Below, in pieces: positions 19,006 through 27,927 of a DNA stretch of 64,000 bases. The first letter of the stretch is position 1, and each line of letters begins with the position of its first letter. Both the position numbers and the translations under genes were made by a program. Origin of the DNA: Candidatus Gastranaerophilales bacterium (GTDB lineage Bacteria > Cyanobacteriota > Vampirovibrionia > Gastranaerophilales > Gastranaerophilaceae). The notes below the pieces were generated by a model. It was not told the DNA's origin. It was given only the letters and a program-made list of their open reading frames with translations, and did no database searches. The stretch lies in contig CALUPU010000003.1 in NCBI GenBank assembly GCA_944322725.1, positions 1 through 64,000 on the forward strand, read 5' to 3'.

Positions 19006-19238
19006 AGTTTTATTTCTCCTTTGAATTAATAAATTCATCCGCTATTTTTTATACCTAATATATACCATCGTTTTATGAGAAAAATTAAAAAATAAACAAA
19101 AAATTAATATTTCAGGCATGGACTTTTTTAATAAAAATAATTAATTTAGTAAAGAAATGTAAAAACAGTTATAAATTATGCACCAAGGCTATATAAAAAT
19201 AATATACTAAATGGTAGGATAAATTTAAATTAATATAA
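19006..19238. other. Divergent promoter region dnaK/malQ
   Basis: An AT-rich gap with no reading frame of coding character. It must hold the promoters of dnaK (minus) and malQ (plus). No CIRCE palindrome or clear sigma-32 element was found by eye. Confidence 0.5.
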
Positions 19239-19351
19239 GTGTCCTAGAAAAATTCGTGATAAGGAGTAAACGACGTGAACGAATTTTTTGAGTGACGAAT
19301 TGAAAAGGTGAGTCTTTGAGCTTCGAAGGCTCGAAGCGAAAAAGACGACAC
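19239..19351 (+). promoter_or_regulatory. Structured 5' leader of malQ (possible cis-regulatory RNA)
   Basis: A closing helix GTGTC/GACAC (19239-19243 with 19347-19351) encloses two hairpins. One is a perfect 10-bp stem AAAAATTCGT/ACGAATTTTT (19248-19257, 19279-19288). The other is a compound stem of GTCTTT/AAAGAC (19312-19317, 19341-19346) and GCTTCGA/TCGAAGC (19320-19326, 19331-19337). This three-way-junction-like layout sits 39 bases before the malQ ATG. It matches no riboswitch consensus I know. It could equally be a small RNA or a repeat element. Confidence 0.4.
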
Positions 19352-19390
19352 TAGATTAGATAGAAAGAGTCTAAGAAGGGGTATAATTTT

Positions 19391-21307
19391 ATGATTTGTT
19401 GCGAAGAAAAAGCAGAAAAAAAAGATATGAAAAAGTTCAAAAAAGTATGCCGCAAAGCACTTAAAGAACTCGGTAAAAAGAATTTTGCTTTAATCGTACA
19501 CGGTAACAGTTTTCCTTCGGAACAGGGAAAAAACACAGGGTTTGGCACTCCAAATTCACAGGCCGGCAAAAACCTTATGGATTTTGCATCAGGAGTATTT
19601 AATGCAATCCAGCTTGGACCGCAGGGCAAGACAAAAGCCTGTGATTCATCACCCTACACAGGTACAATATTTTCCATAAATCCTCTGTTCATTGACCTTG
19701 AACAGTTAACAACAAAAGAATGGGGAAATATTTTATCAGAAGAAACTTACAAAAGAATCTGCAACGAAAATCCTAATAAAGATAAAAATAAAACAGCATA
19801 CTCTTATATTTATAAAGTACAGGAGGAAGCTTTACAGGAAGCTTATGTCAACTTTAAACAATGGAATGACAAAAAATTAAACAAAGAATTTGAAAAATTC
19901 AAAAAAGAAAATGAATTCTGGCTGGAAAAAGATGCTCTATATGAAGCACTTGTAATTGAAAACAATAATGATTACTGGCCGTTATGGGATAGCAAAACTG
20001 ACAGAAATCTTTTCAACCCGAAAACTGAAGAAGAAAAGAAAGCAGCATTCTTGAGAGAAAAAGAATTAAGACTCAAATATGCTGATACAATCAATTACTA
20101 CGCTTTTTGCCAGTTTGTTGCAGCAAAACAGAATGAACAGACTAAAAAATATGCTCTTAAACATGATTTAAAACTTATTGCTGACAGACAGGTAGCGTTC
20201 TCTGACAGAGACAGCTGGGCATACCAGTCATTATTCCTCGAAGGATGGATGCTCGGATGTCCGCCGGATTATTTTTCAAAAGATGGTCAGGCATGGGGAT
20301 TCCCTGTTGTTGATCCGAAAAAAATGTTTAACGAAGACGGTTCTCTGGGAGAAGCAGGAGAACTTCTCAAACGTTTATACAAAAAAATGTTCAAAGAAAA
20401 CCCGGGCGGTGTAAGAATTGACCACATTGTAGGCTTGATTGACCCGTGGGTATACAAAGCAGGTAAAAAGCCAATGCCGGAGCAGGGAGCAGGACGTCTA
20501 TACTCTTCACCTGAACATCCGGAATTGTCACAGTACGCAATTGCAACAATGGATGACCTTAATCTTGAAGTAGGCTCTGATAAAGAGAAAAGAATCAAAC
20601 AGCTGTCTAAAGAACAGATTAAAAAATACGGAGCAATGATTGAAAAAATCGTTATTGCAGCAGCAAAAGAAGAAGGGCTGAATAAAGATGCAATAGTATG
20701 CGAAGACCTTGGAACCCTTACCTTCCCTGTTGAATCTGTTATGAAAGAATACGACTTGCAGGGTATGAGATTGACCCAGTTTGTTAAACATGAAATGCCC
20801 GAACACCCTTACAGATGCTGCAATATAGTTGAAAGATGCTGGGCTATGGTAGGTACCCATGACAACCAGCCTGTATCTATGTGGGCAGATGAAATGATTA
20901 ACACTCACGAAGGTTACTTAAATGTTGTAAATCTTGTTGATGATATGTTCTCTGAGATTCAGGGACAAGAAAGAGACAATTTAATCGTAAAACTCACAAC
21001 AGATGCAAAAGCTTTAATGAACGTAAAACTTGCAGAAATATTTGCATCTAAATCTGCCAATATTCAGGTATTCTTCACTGATTTCTTCGGCATCAAAGAT
21101 ACCTACAACAAGCCCGGTACATCAGGTGACAAAAACTGGTCGCTTAGAGTTCCGGACAACTTTGAAGAAGTATACTGCAGCAACCTCAAAGATAACGGAC
21201 TTGCTCTCAATCTTCCTTTGATTCTAAAAATGGCAATTGAAGCAAGAGGTTCAAAATTTGCATCAAAACACAAAGGACTGTTGAAAGATTTGCAAGAACT
21301 TATATAA
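19391..21307 (+). CDS. malQ: 4-alpha-glucanotransferase (amylomaltase, GH77)
   Basis: This enzyme transfers alpha-1,4-glucan segments between malto-oligosaccharides in glycogen or maltodextrin metabolism. The 638-residue protein has the GH77 motifs GVRIDHIVGL (catalytic Asp), VCEDLGTL (catalytic Glu) and GTHDNQPV (transition-state Asp), in order. An N-terminal extension (about 1-30) is Lys-rich. An AGAAGGGG Shine-Dalgarno sequence precedes the ATG. It is followed eight bases later by nagA and preceded by a structured leader. It probably cooperates with the GH13-type protein at 772-4617. Confidence 0.92.
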   Translation: MICCEEKAEKKDMKKFKKVCRKALKELGKKNFALIVHGNSFPSEQGKNTGFGTPNSQAGKNLMDFASGVFNAIQLGPQGKTKACDSSPYTGTIFSINPLFIDLEQLTTKEWGNILSEETYKRICNENPNKDKNKTAYSYIYKVQEEALQEAYVNFKQWNDKKLNKEFEKFKKENEFWLEKDALYEALVIENNNDYWPLWDSKTDRNLFNPKTEEEKKAAFLREKELRLKYADTINYYAFCQFVAAKQNEQTKKYALKHDLKLIADRQVAFSDRDSWAYQSLFLEGWMLGCPPDYFSKDGQAWGFPVVDPKKMFNEDGSLGEAGELLKRLYKKMFKENPGGVRIDHIVGLIDPWVYKAGKKPMPEQGAGRLYSSPEHPELSQYAIATMDDLNLEVGSDKEKRIKQLSKEQIKKYGAMIEKIVIAAAKEEGLNKDAIVCEDLGTLTFPVESVMKEYDLQGMRLTQFVKHEMPEHPYRCCNIVERCWAMVGTHDNQPVSMWADEMINTHEGYLNVVNLVDDMFSEIQGQERDNLIVKLTTDAKALMNVKLAEIFASKSANIQVFFTDFFGIKDTYNKPGTSGDKNWSLRVPDNFEEVYCSNLKDNGLALNLPLILKMAIEARGSKFASKHKGLLKDLQELI

Positions 21308-21315
21308 TATAAGTT

Positions 21316-22296
21316 ATGAATCAATTTACAGAAAAATTACATAATTTAATTGAAACCAATGCCCTCATTGAACAACATCTTCATGGGGGCTTTGGTATAG
21401 ATTTTGCTGTTTGCAGCGCAGAAGAATATCTTGAATTTGCAAAAAAAATCATCAAATACGGTGTATGCGGATTCTTTCCGACACTTGCAACAGACAGTGT
21501 AGAGAATTTAAAACATCAGATTGCAGAAATAAAAAAGGCAATGGTTTATCAAGAATCTGCAGTAGAACCTATGGCAAAGATTATCGGAGTACATTTAGAA
21601 GCATGCTTCTTAAATCCGGCAAAAAAGGGGATTCATGATGAAACACAGCTTCTCTCTCCGACAATTGAAAACTACAGGCTGATAGAAGATGGCATTATAA
21701 AAATAGTGACGCTTGCGCCTGAATTGGATGAAAATTTTAACCTTTGCAGGTATTTAAAATCAAAAGGTGTAAGAGTTTCTGCAGGACATTGTACAGGAAG
21801 CGATCTTTCAGAAGTTGAACAGGTTACACATTTGTACAATGCCATGGGTGAATTTTCACACAAAAACCCGTCAACGGTTGTGTCAGCACTCTCAAATTAC
21901 AGGATTTACACAGAACTTATTGCTGACGGCAAACATGTACAGGATGATGTTCTTAAAATTACCTTTAAAACTAAACCTTTAGACAAAATTATTTTAATAA
22001 GCGATGCGCTGCCAATAACGCACAGTGAGAAAGAATCAATGGAATTTTGCGGTAAAACTGTGTTTTTAAAAGACGGTAAAGCTGTTGATGCAAACGGAAC
22101 AATGGCGGGCAGCACAACATTTGTTAGTGGCATAATAAAACAACTTGTTAAACAAGAAATTATTGAACTCAATACAGCAGTATCTATGGCATCAAAAAAT
22201 ATAAACTACATACAAAAACCTGATTCTAAAATATATTGGGATAAAGATTTAAATATTAAAGCAATAACGATTAACGGTAATATGATTAACTTTTAG
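21316..22296 (+). CDS. nagA: N-acetylglucosamine-6-phosphate deacetylase
   Basis: A metal-dependent amidohydrolase that deacetylates GlcNAc-6-P during amino-sugar or cell-wall recycling. The 326 residues are somewhat shorter than usual. HLHGG lies at 21-25, the Glu metal ligand is in GVHLEACFLN (typically GxHLEGPF), the His ligands are in SAGHC and THLYNAM, and the catalytic Asp is in LISDALP. AGSTTF follows. The short N-terminus lacks the usual beta-sandwich half. It begins eight bases after malQ and is likely co-transcribed with it. The family call is good; the substrate is inferred. Confidence 0.85.
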   Translation: MNQFTEKLHNLIETNALIEQHLHGGFGIDFAVCSAEEYLEFAKKIIKYGVCGFFPTLATDSVENLKHQIAEIKKAMVYQESAVEPMAKIIGVHLEACFLNPAKKGIHDETQLLSPTIENYRLIEDGIIKIVTLAPELDENFNLCRYLKSKGVRVSAGHCTGSDLSEVEQVTHLYNAMGEFSHKNPSTVVSALSNYRIYTELIADGKHVQDDVLKITFKTKPLDKIILISDALPITHSEKESMEFCGKTVFLKDGKAVDANGTMAGSTTFVSGIIKQLVKQEIIELNTAVSMASKNINYIQKPDSKIYWDKDLNIKAITINGNMINF

Positions 22297-22400
22297 GCCA
22301 TTTGTTAAGATATATTAATCAAAGTATATATAAATTAAGCAATTTTTATATACTTTTTGACTTTATATATATACAAGAGAGAAACAAGAGGTCAGAGAAA

Positions 22401-22589
22401 ATGATTAACGCAACAAACCCATTCGCAAACTACACTTTAGCTATCGCAGCACAATATAACGAAACAAAAACAGGCATTGAAGAAGCAGAACAAAAACCAA
22501 GAAGAAAGGTATACAGAAGCCTTGATTCAATGCTCGAAGAATGTGTTTTATTAGGGGCAACAAGATTCGGTACTAACTTCATCGCTTAA
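22401..22589 (+). CDS. Small hypothetical protein (62 residues)
   Basis: A 62-residue protein beginning MINATNPFANYTLAIAAQYN, with a basic middle (KPRRKVYRS) and a hydrophobic C-terminal third. No signal peptide or cysteine pair is evident. The frame is open upstream to 22302, but the ATG at 22401 is preferred because a GAGGTCAGAG purine-rich site lies just before it. An intrinsic terminator follows. Family unknown. Confidence 0.65.
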   Translation: MINATNPFANYTLAIAAQYNETKTGIEEAEQKPRRKVYRSLDSMLEECVLLGATRFGTNFIA

Positions 22590-22636
22590 TTAAAATAATA
22601 AAATATTGAGAAATCGGCTACTAGACTTGGGAAAAT

Positions 22637-22665
22637 AAAAAACTGAACAATATGTTCAGTTTTTT
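22637..22665. terminator. Bidirectional terminator
   Basis: A 13-bp palindrome (AAAA plus AACTGAACA, loop ATA, then the complement and a T-run). It ends the small gene at 22589 on the plus strand and can also end the exonuclease gene at 22669 on the minus strand. Confidence 0.8.
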
Positions 22666-22668
22666 TTA

Positions 22669-23604
22669 TTATTTGCAATCACAATGATGTCTGTCAGGCT
22701 TTATGACTTGTATATTTCTTGTTTCCGAAAAATCACATCTTGCCTGTTTGATTTTTTCTCTTATTTCTTCATCAAGGCTCTTGCCGTTTACAAGCCTATC
22801 AACAAATCCGTTATTAAGTTTTACGGCTTTTGGCAGTGCACCAATATCATCTAAAATATCTTTAATCTGAACAAAATCATAAGAGTATGACTGTTTAGAC
22901 TGATAAACAAGAGTCTCGCCCGTTGTGGCTTCAACAGGTTTGCCGCCTTCATCGAAATACAATTTAAATATAGATTTCAAATCCTGCAGTTCGGATTGCA
23001 TTGTTTGTACAGCCTGCTGAATACGAAGAAATCTTTCAAAAAGATAGTCAATGTTATCAATCTGTTTTAACTGCCAGTCATACTTTTTCTCATAGAGTTT
23101 TTTGAGTTTGGGATAAGCCTGTGCCAGTCCTATAGTATCAGCCATTGCACGATGGCGTGTATCAAATTCTACACCGAACTTAATCATCAAATTTTCAAGC
23201 CCGTGAGATTCAAATTCGGGATAAACTTCTTTAAACAAAAACTGTGAATCAATACGCTGGTTTTCAATAGGTTTGCCGTAAAGACGTTTAGATGCTTCAT
23301 TTATAAAGTTGTAATCAAAAATAGCGTTATGAGCGACTATAGGGTAATCACCTATAAATTCAAGAATTTTAGGCATTACTTCATCTTCTGTCGGCTGGTC
23401 AGCAACCATATCTTCCGTAATACCATGCACAGCCATGCTTGATTTTCTTATGTGCTGCTGCGGGTTTATCAGTGTTTCATATTTATCTTTAATTACACCG
23501 TTTTCAAGCCTTACAGCGGCAAATTCTATAATTCTCTCTTTTTTATAATCAAGTCCTGTTGTTTCTACATCCAGAACGATTTCTATACATTTTTTTCTTG
23601 GCAT
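22669..23604 (-). CDS. DEDDh 3'-5' exonuclease (DnaQ/PolC epsilon-like) with C-terminal extension
   Basis: A two-metal 3'-5' exonuclease of the DNA polymerase III epsilon type, for proofreading or DNA/RNA turnover. The exonuclease domain (about 1-175) has DVETTGLD (Exo I), IVAHNAIFDYNF (Exo II) and HRAMADTIG (Exo III, with catalytic His and Asp). A C-terminal extension of about 130 residues ends in a Cys/His-rich tail (HHCDCK). The frame opens at 23622, but ATG 23604 follows GGGAGAAG and gives MPRKKC. Without a clamp-binding check, its role as the replicative proofreader is not assured. Confidence 0.85.
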   Translation of the reverse strand: MPRKKCIEIVLDVETTGLDYKKERIIEFAAVRLENGVIKDKYETLINPQQHIRKSSMAVHGITEDMVADQPTEDEVMPKILEFIGDYPIVAHNAIFDYNFINEASKRLYGKPIENQRIDSQFLFKEVYPEFESHGLENLMIKFGVEFDTRHRAMADTIGLAQAYPKLKKLYEKKYDWQLKQIDNIDYLFERFLRIQQAVQTMQSELQDLKSIFKLYFDEGGKPVEATTGETLVYQSKQSYSYDFVQIKDILDDIGALPKAVKLNNGFVDRLVNGKSLDEEIREKIKQARCDFSETRNIQVIKPDRHHCDCK

Positions 23605-23864
23605 ATTAAAATCTTCTCCCATATTATATTAACACAAATGAATATTCAGTCATCTAATTAACAAAATTTATACTTTGAATAAAGATAAAACAGTTAGAAA
23701 AAGCAGTCCAGCAAAGGCTCAAAAGGGTGAAAAGAGTCTTGGGGCTTGACTTTTTATCTTTATGAAGTAATATAACATAGAACTCGGATTTAAAATCGAC
23801 TGTGAAAGTCAAAGCAGAAGATCAAGAAGAAGAGATTTCAAGTCACAAAACAGAGGATTATCAT

Positions 23865-24476
23865 TTGATTAGAAAGTTACTAACACTAACCTTACTACTC
23901 ATTTTTTGCATTTTAGTAAATCCAAACCAAACAGAAGCAGCAACATCAAAAGCCACAGTCAAAGATTACATTGTAAAACATTCTTTGGAAATGGGTATTG
24001 ATCCTGCGCTTGGATTGAGCATTGCAAAAATGGAATCTGGCTTCGTCCATGAAAAGAGAAGTTCATACGGTGCTGTGGGTGTATTTCAATTAATGCCTTC
24101 CACAGCAAAGAGAATGGGCTACAACCCGTATTATCTTAGCGATAATATTCGCGGAGGATTGATGTACTACAAAATGATGTACCAGAAATTCGGCTCGGTT
24201 GAGCTGGCTTTAGCGGCTTACAACGCCGGCCCTGGTAACGTCAGCAAATACAAAGGCGTGCCTCCTTTTGCCGAAACAAAACGTTTTGTAAAAGGAATTA
24301 TGAATGAATATTATGCACAAAAAGCCAATCCGGATCCGGCAATAACAAAATATCAGGGCGGAAAAGGCACGGTAGCAGCAGTAAACAAAGCCATGGCAAT
24401 CGATAAAGAAAACAATGTATTGAAAAATGTTTCTCAGGAAAGTTTGCCTATAGTAACCCTTTCCGGTGCTCTATAA
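23865..24476 (+). CDS. Lytic transglycosylase (SLT family), secreted
   Basis: It cleaves the MurNAc-GlcNAc bond of peptidoglycan. The SLT domain has the catalytic Glu in AKMESGF, then GVFQLMP and AAYNAGPGNV, the family's three signatures. The frame opens with GTG at 23802 and no Shine-Dalgarno sequence. TTG at 23865 is preferred because AGAGGA lies six bases before it and translation then begins MIRKLLTLTLLLIFCIL, a good signal peptide with cleavage near TEAA. It is a single gene ended by a strong terminator. The upstream gap (23623-23801) shows no known riboswitch. Confidence 0.88.
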   Translation: MIRKLLTLTLLLIFCILVNPNQTEAATSKATVKDYIVKHSLEMGIDPALGLSIAKMESGFVHEKRSSYGAVGVFQLMPSTAKRMGYNPYYLSDNIRGGLMYYKMMYQKFGSVELALAAYNAGPGNVSKYKGVPPFAETKRFVKGIMNEYYAQKANPDPAITKYQGGKGTVAAVNKAMAIDKENNVLKNVSQESLPIVTLSGAL

Positions 24477-24494
24477 TTATTCTTATAAAAAATA

Positions 24495-24540
24495 AAAAAG
24501 CATTTTGTAAATTTTTATAAAAAACTACAAAATGCTTTTT
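24495..24540 (+). terminator. Intrinsic terminator after transglycosylase gene
   Basis: A perfect 15-bp stem (24495-24509 with 24526-24540) with a 16-nt loop ends in five T residues. Confidence 0.85.
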
Positions 24541-24585
24541 GTTTAGACTAAAATATAATAAAACTGGAAAACAAGCCGAGGATGT

Positions 24586-25266
24586 ATGTTTAAAGAAACT
24601 AAAACCCATGAGGTCACTACCGACGTAGTTATTTTTACAATTAAAGACGACAAACTTAAAGTATTGCTGGTTAAACGTGCGCATGAACCATTTAAAAGTA
24701 AATGGGCATTACCCGGCGGCTATGTACGCATCTCTGAAACTCTGGACGATGCGGCGCTTCGTATCCTGAAAGAAAAAACTAACGTGCAAAACATCTACCT
24801 CGAGCAGCTTTACACATTCGGTGATCCTCTTCGTCACCCCACTTCACGTGTAATAACCTGTGCATATTTTGCGCTTATCCGCTCAGATGATATTGTTCTT
24901 TCATTTGAAGAAAATACAGAGATTACAGAAGTTAAATGGCATCCGGTTAACAGCCTTCCCGCTCTGGCATTTGACCACAAAGAGATTATTGAATACTCCT
25001 TAAAAAGAACAAGAGAACGCCTTGAGTTCTGTCCGATTGCGTTCCAATTATTGCCGCAAAAATTCACACTTACAGAACTGCAAAAAGCTTACGAAATGAT
25101 TCTTATGAAAAAATTAGATAAGCGTAATTTCAGAAAAAAATTCCTATCACTTGCCATTTTAAAAGAACTTGATGAATACACAAAATCCGGTTCAAAAAGA
25201 CCTGCGAGATTGTATTCTTTTGACAAAATAACTCTTGACTCAAAAAGAGGACACTTCTTCTCTTAA
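24586..25266 (+). CDS. NrtR-like Nudix/winged-helix transcriptional regulator
   Basis: A 226-residue protein with an N-terminal Nudix domain and a C-terminal winged-helix domain (from about 150; FTLTELQKAYEMIL). The Nudix box at about 45-67 is degenerate: PGGYVRISETLDDAALRIL, then KEKTNV. The REUXEE core reads RILKEK, so hydrolase activity is probably lost, as in NrtR regulators that sense ADP-ribose or NAD precursors. KWALPGGYV and TFGDPLRHP are typical of that family. The target genes are not adjacent. A catalytic ADP-ribose pyrophosphatase is the alternative reading. Confidence 0.8.
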   Translation: MFKETKTHEVTTDVVIFTIKDDKLKVLLVKRAHEPFKSKWALPGGYVRISETLDDAALRILKEKTNVQNIYLEQLYTFGDPLRHPTSRVITCAYFALIRSDDIVLSFEENTEITEVKWHPVNSLPALAFDHKEIIEYSLKRTRERLEFCPIAFQLLPQKFTLTELQKAYEMILMKKLDKRNFRKKFLSLAILKELDEYTKSGSKRPARLYSFDKITLDSKRGHFFS

Positions 25267-25277
25267 AAGGATTTGTT

Positions 25278-27785
25278 CTAAAATTTCTTCAAGCCATAAT
25301 AAAGAGCATCTACGGATTTTCTGCCCTGTTTGCCAAAATCTATTATATAGCTTTTGTTTGAGCCTGTAACTTTAACTTCTTCAATATGACCGATACCAAA
25401 TTTTGAATGAAAAACCCTGTCACCCTTGTTAAAAGTGTTATCAGAACTGTTATCATTCTGTGATGCGGCAAGCGCTGCTTCTTTTGCTTTCTTTTCTTCA
25501 AGCATTCTTTTTATCGGATTATCTTCGAGTAATTTTTTTATTTTTTCTTCATCTTTTGCTTTATTTTGTTCATTTTTTACGACAAACGCCTCACGCTTTA
25601 CAAAATTGCTAGAATGCGAGTTGTCTTGAGGCTTATAATTACTTGTCGGCTTTGGTTTAACAACCTTGCTTATGCTCTGGGTATTTTGATAAGGTTTTGG
25701 TGCAACAAATCCCGCACCAAAAGAGTTTGTCTTCTCAACATAACCGGAACGGTCTGCTTTAGCCTGAGACTTAATTTTATTAACAGCCTGTTTGAAGGTA
25801 CCTCCTGTATATGAGGAAGATTCTTCGGATACATTTCTTTCTGTAAGATTCTGCGGTATCTCTGCAAGAAATCTGCTTGGAGTATAATACCTTGTTTCAC
25901 CCCACATCTGGCGTCTTTTGGCATAGGATATATACAATTTTTGTTTTGCTCTTGTAACACCAACATACATCAAACGGCGTTCTTCTTCCATTTCTGTATT
26001 GTTGTTCAATGAACGGCTATGAGGGAATATACCTTCTTCCAGTCCTGCAAGAAAAACATTTTCAAACTCCAGACCTTTTGCAGCATGCAGGGTCATCAAG
26101 GTAACAGCATTGTCCGCATCGGGAGTTTCATCAAGATCGCTTACAAGAGCAACCTGGGCGAGAAATTCACCCAAAATGTTATCCTCTTCATCAGGTGTAA
26201 AATCCCTTGCAACATTTACAAGTTCCTGCAGGTTTTCAATACGGGATTGAGATTCCTCCGTGTCCTCCTGTTTCAATTCTGCAAGGTATCCTGTTTCTTC
26301 TATAACAAAGGCAATAAATTCAGGCAAAGAGAGTGAATCTTTGTTCTTGTCCAATTTATTCAGCAATTCCACAAAGTTTTTAAGTTTAGACTTAACACCT
26401 GATGAAAAATCTTCGTATTCGTCAATATTTTGGATAACCTCATAGAGCGAATAGTCTATCTGATTGGCAATTTCCTGTATTTTTTTTACAGTAGTATCAC
26501 CGATAGAACGTTTCGGAACATTGATAATTCTTTTCAAACTCTGTGAATCATGCCTGTTATACAGAAGTTTCAAATAAGCTATAATATCTTTAACTTCCTT
26601 ACGGTCATAGAATTTCAAACCGCCAACCATACGATAAGAAATCCCTTGTGAAATAAGTGCTTCTTCAATGGCACGTGATTGTGAGTTTGTACGGTACAGT
26701 ACAGCGTAATCATTGAGATTTCTTGCAAATTGTTTTATTTTGTTGGCTATAAAATAGGCTTCACCGGCTTCATCCTGCGCTTCATAGATATCTATTTTTT
26801 CGCCCTGACCTTTTGTGGAATAAAGATTTTTGCTTACACGCTCAGTGTTGTTGACGATAATTGCATTTGCAGCATCAAGGATTGTCGCAACCGAACGATA
26901 GTTCTTTTCAAGTTTAACAAGTTTGGAATTTCTGTAATCAGACTGGAAATTCAAAATAATTTTGTAATCAGCACCTCTCCAGCTGTAGATAGACTGGTCA
27001 ACATCACCCACAACACAAAGACTTCTGTCTTTTAACTCTTCTTCTGTTTTGCCGTTAGAATAAAGGTGTTTAATCAGCATATACTGGCTTATGTTGGTAT
27101 CTTGGAACTCATCAACAAGTATATGAGAGAATCGTTCATGATATTTCGTCCTGACCTCTTCATTTGTTGACAGAAGATTAACCGTTAAAAGAAGCATATC
27201 GTCAAAGTCTATTGCGTTATTTGCAAGAAGCTGCTTTTCATATTCTTCGTAGACTTCTGATATTTTTTGAGTCCTGTAATCCCGCGCTCTTGTAGAGAAA
27301 GTATAGGCATCCTGCATTTTGCTTTTTGCATTGCTTATAGCAGCTTTGACAAGCTTTGGCGCATACATTTTTTCATCAAGGTTAAGTTTTTTAATAGCAT
27401 TCTTTATAATTGTCGTTGAATCTGTTTCATCATAAATTACATAGTTTTTATCCCACTTTTTGCCGTCAGGACTTTTATAATTTTCTATGTCAAAGCGCAA
27501 TATGCGTCCGCAGATATTGTGGAATGTTCCCACCCACATTTTTTTAACAACTTCTTCGCCAAGCATTTTTGAAAGACGCTCGCGCATTTCTTTTGCAGCT
27601 TTATTAGTAAAAGTTACAGCAAGAATCTTGTATGGATTCACACCTGATTTCACAAGATTTACTATACGTGTTGTTAAAACCTTTGTTTTGCCGCTGCCTG
27701 CTCCTGCAAGAACAAGCAAAGCCCCTTCTTTTTCTACAACAGCTTCTCTTTGCTGTTCATTTAATGATGATAATAATTCTTCCAA
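25278..27785 (-). CDS. pcrA: ATP-dependent DNA helicase PcrA/UvrD
   Basis: A superfamily 1A 3'-5' helicase for excision repair and removal of RecA or transcription blocks. The 835 residues carry LAGAGSGKTKVLTTRI (motif I), VDEFQDTN (motif II), VGDVDQSIYSWRGAD (motif III), TLHAAKGLEFENVF (motif V) and YVGVTRAK (motif VI). A disordered Lys/Ser-rich linker precedes a C-terminal Tudor-like module (about 780-835, GDRVFHSKFGIGHIEEV), as in PcrA. It is a single gene, convergent with the Nudix regulator and divergent from the DprA-like gene. Confidence 0.95.
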   Translation of the reverse strand: MEELLSSLNEQQREAVVEKEGALLVLAGAGSGKTKVLTTRIVNLVKSGVNPYKILAVTFTNKAAKEMRERLSKMLGEEVVKKMWVGTFHNICGRILRFDIENYKSPDGKKWDKNYVIYDETDSTTIIKNAIKKLNLDEKMYAPKLVKAAISNAKSKMQDAYTFSTRARDYRTQKISEVYEEYEKQLLANNAIDFDDMLLLTVNLLSTNEEVRTKYHERFSHILVDEFQDTNISQYMLIKHLYSNGKTEEELKDRSLCVVGDVDQSIYSWRGADYKIILNFQSDYRNSKLVKLEKNYRSVATILDAANAIIVNNTERVSKNLYSTKGQGEKIDIYEAQDEAGEAYFIANKIKQFARNLNDYAVLYRTNSQSRAIEEALISQGISYRMVGGLKFYDRKEVKDIIAYLKLLYNRHDSQSLKRIINVPKRSIGDTTVKKIQEIANQIDYSLYEVIQNIDEYEDFSSGVKSKLKNFVELLNKLDKNKDSLSLPEFIAFVIEETGYLAELKQEDTEESQSRIENLQELVNVARDFTPDEEDNILGEFLAQVALVSDLDETPDADNAVTLMTLHAAKGLEFENVFLAGLEEGIFPHSRSLNNNTEMEEERRLMYVGVTRAKQKLYISYAKRRQMWGETRYYTPSRFLAEIPQNLTERNVSEESSSYTGGTFKQAVNKIKSQAKADRSGYVEKTNSFGAGFVAPKPYQNTQSISKVVKPKPTSNYKPQDNSHSSNFVKREAFVVKNEQNKAKDEEKIKKLLEDNPIKRMLEEKKAKEAALAASQNDNSSDNTFNKGDRVFHSKFGIGHIEEVKVTGSNKSYIIDFGKQGRKSVDALYYGLKKF

Positions 27786-27927
27786 TTTCCCCGTGTTCCG
27801 TAGTGTTTAATAAAAAAACTCTTTCAATTTTGCCAATTTATGATATTATTATGATAATCAAAAAATTATTTTAAGTAAAATCTTATATGTAACAGTTGGT
27901 GTAGATATATTTAATTAGGATAAAGCA

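Noticed and set aside
19006-19238. CIRCE or sigma-32 control of dnaK
   Set aside because: I looked for TTAGCACTC-N9-GAGTGCTAA and a clear heat-shock promoter upstream of dnaK and saw neither.
23623-23864. Riboswitch (c-di-AMP or c-di-GMP type) before the lytic transglycosylase
   Set aside because: The gap has AAAGGCTCAAAAGGG and TTGGGGCTTGAC segments, but none of the conserved cores of the known classes. It is also short for the c-di-AMP class.
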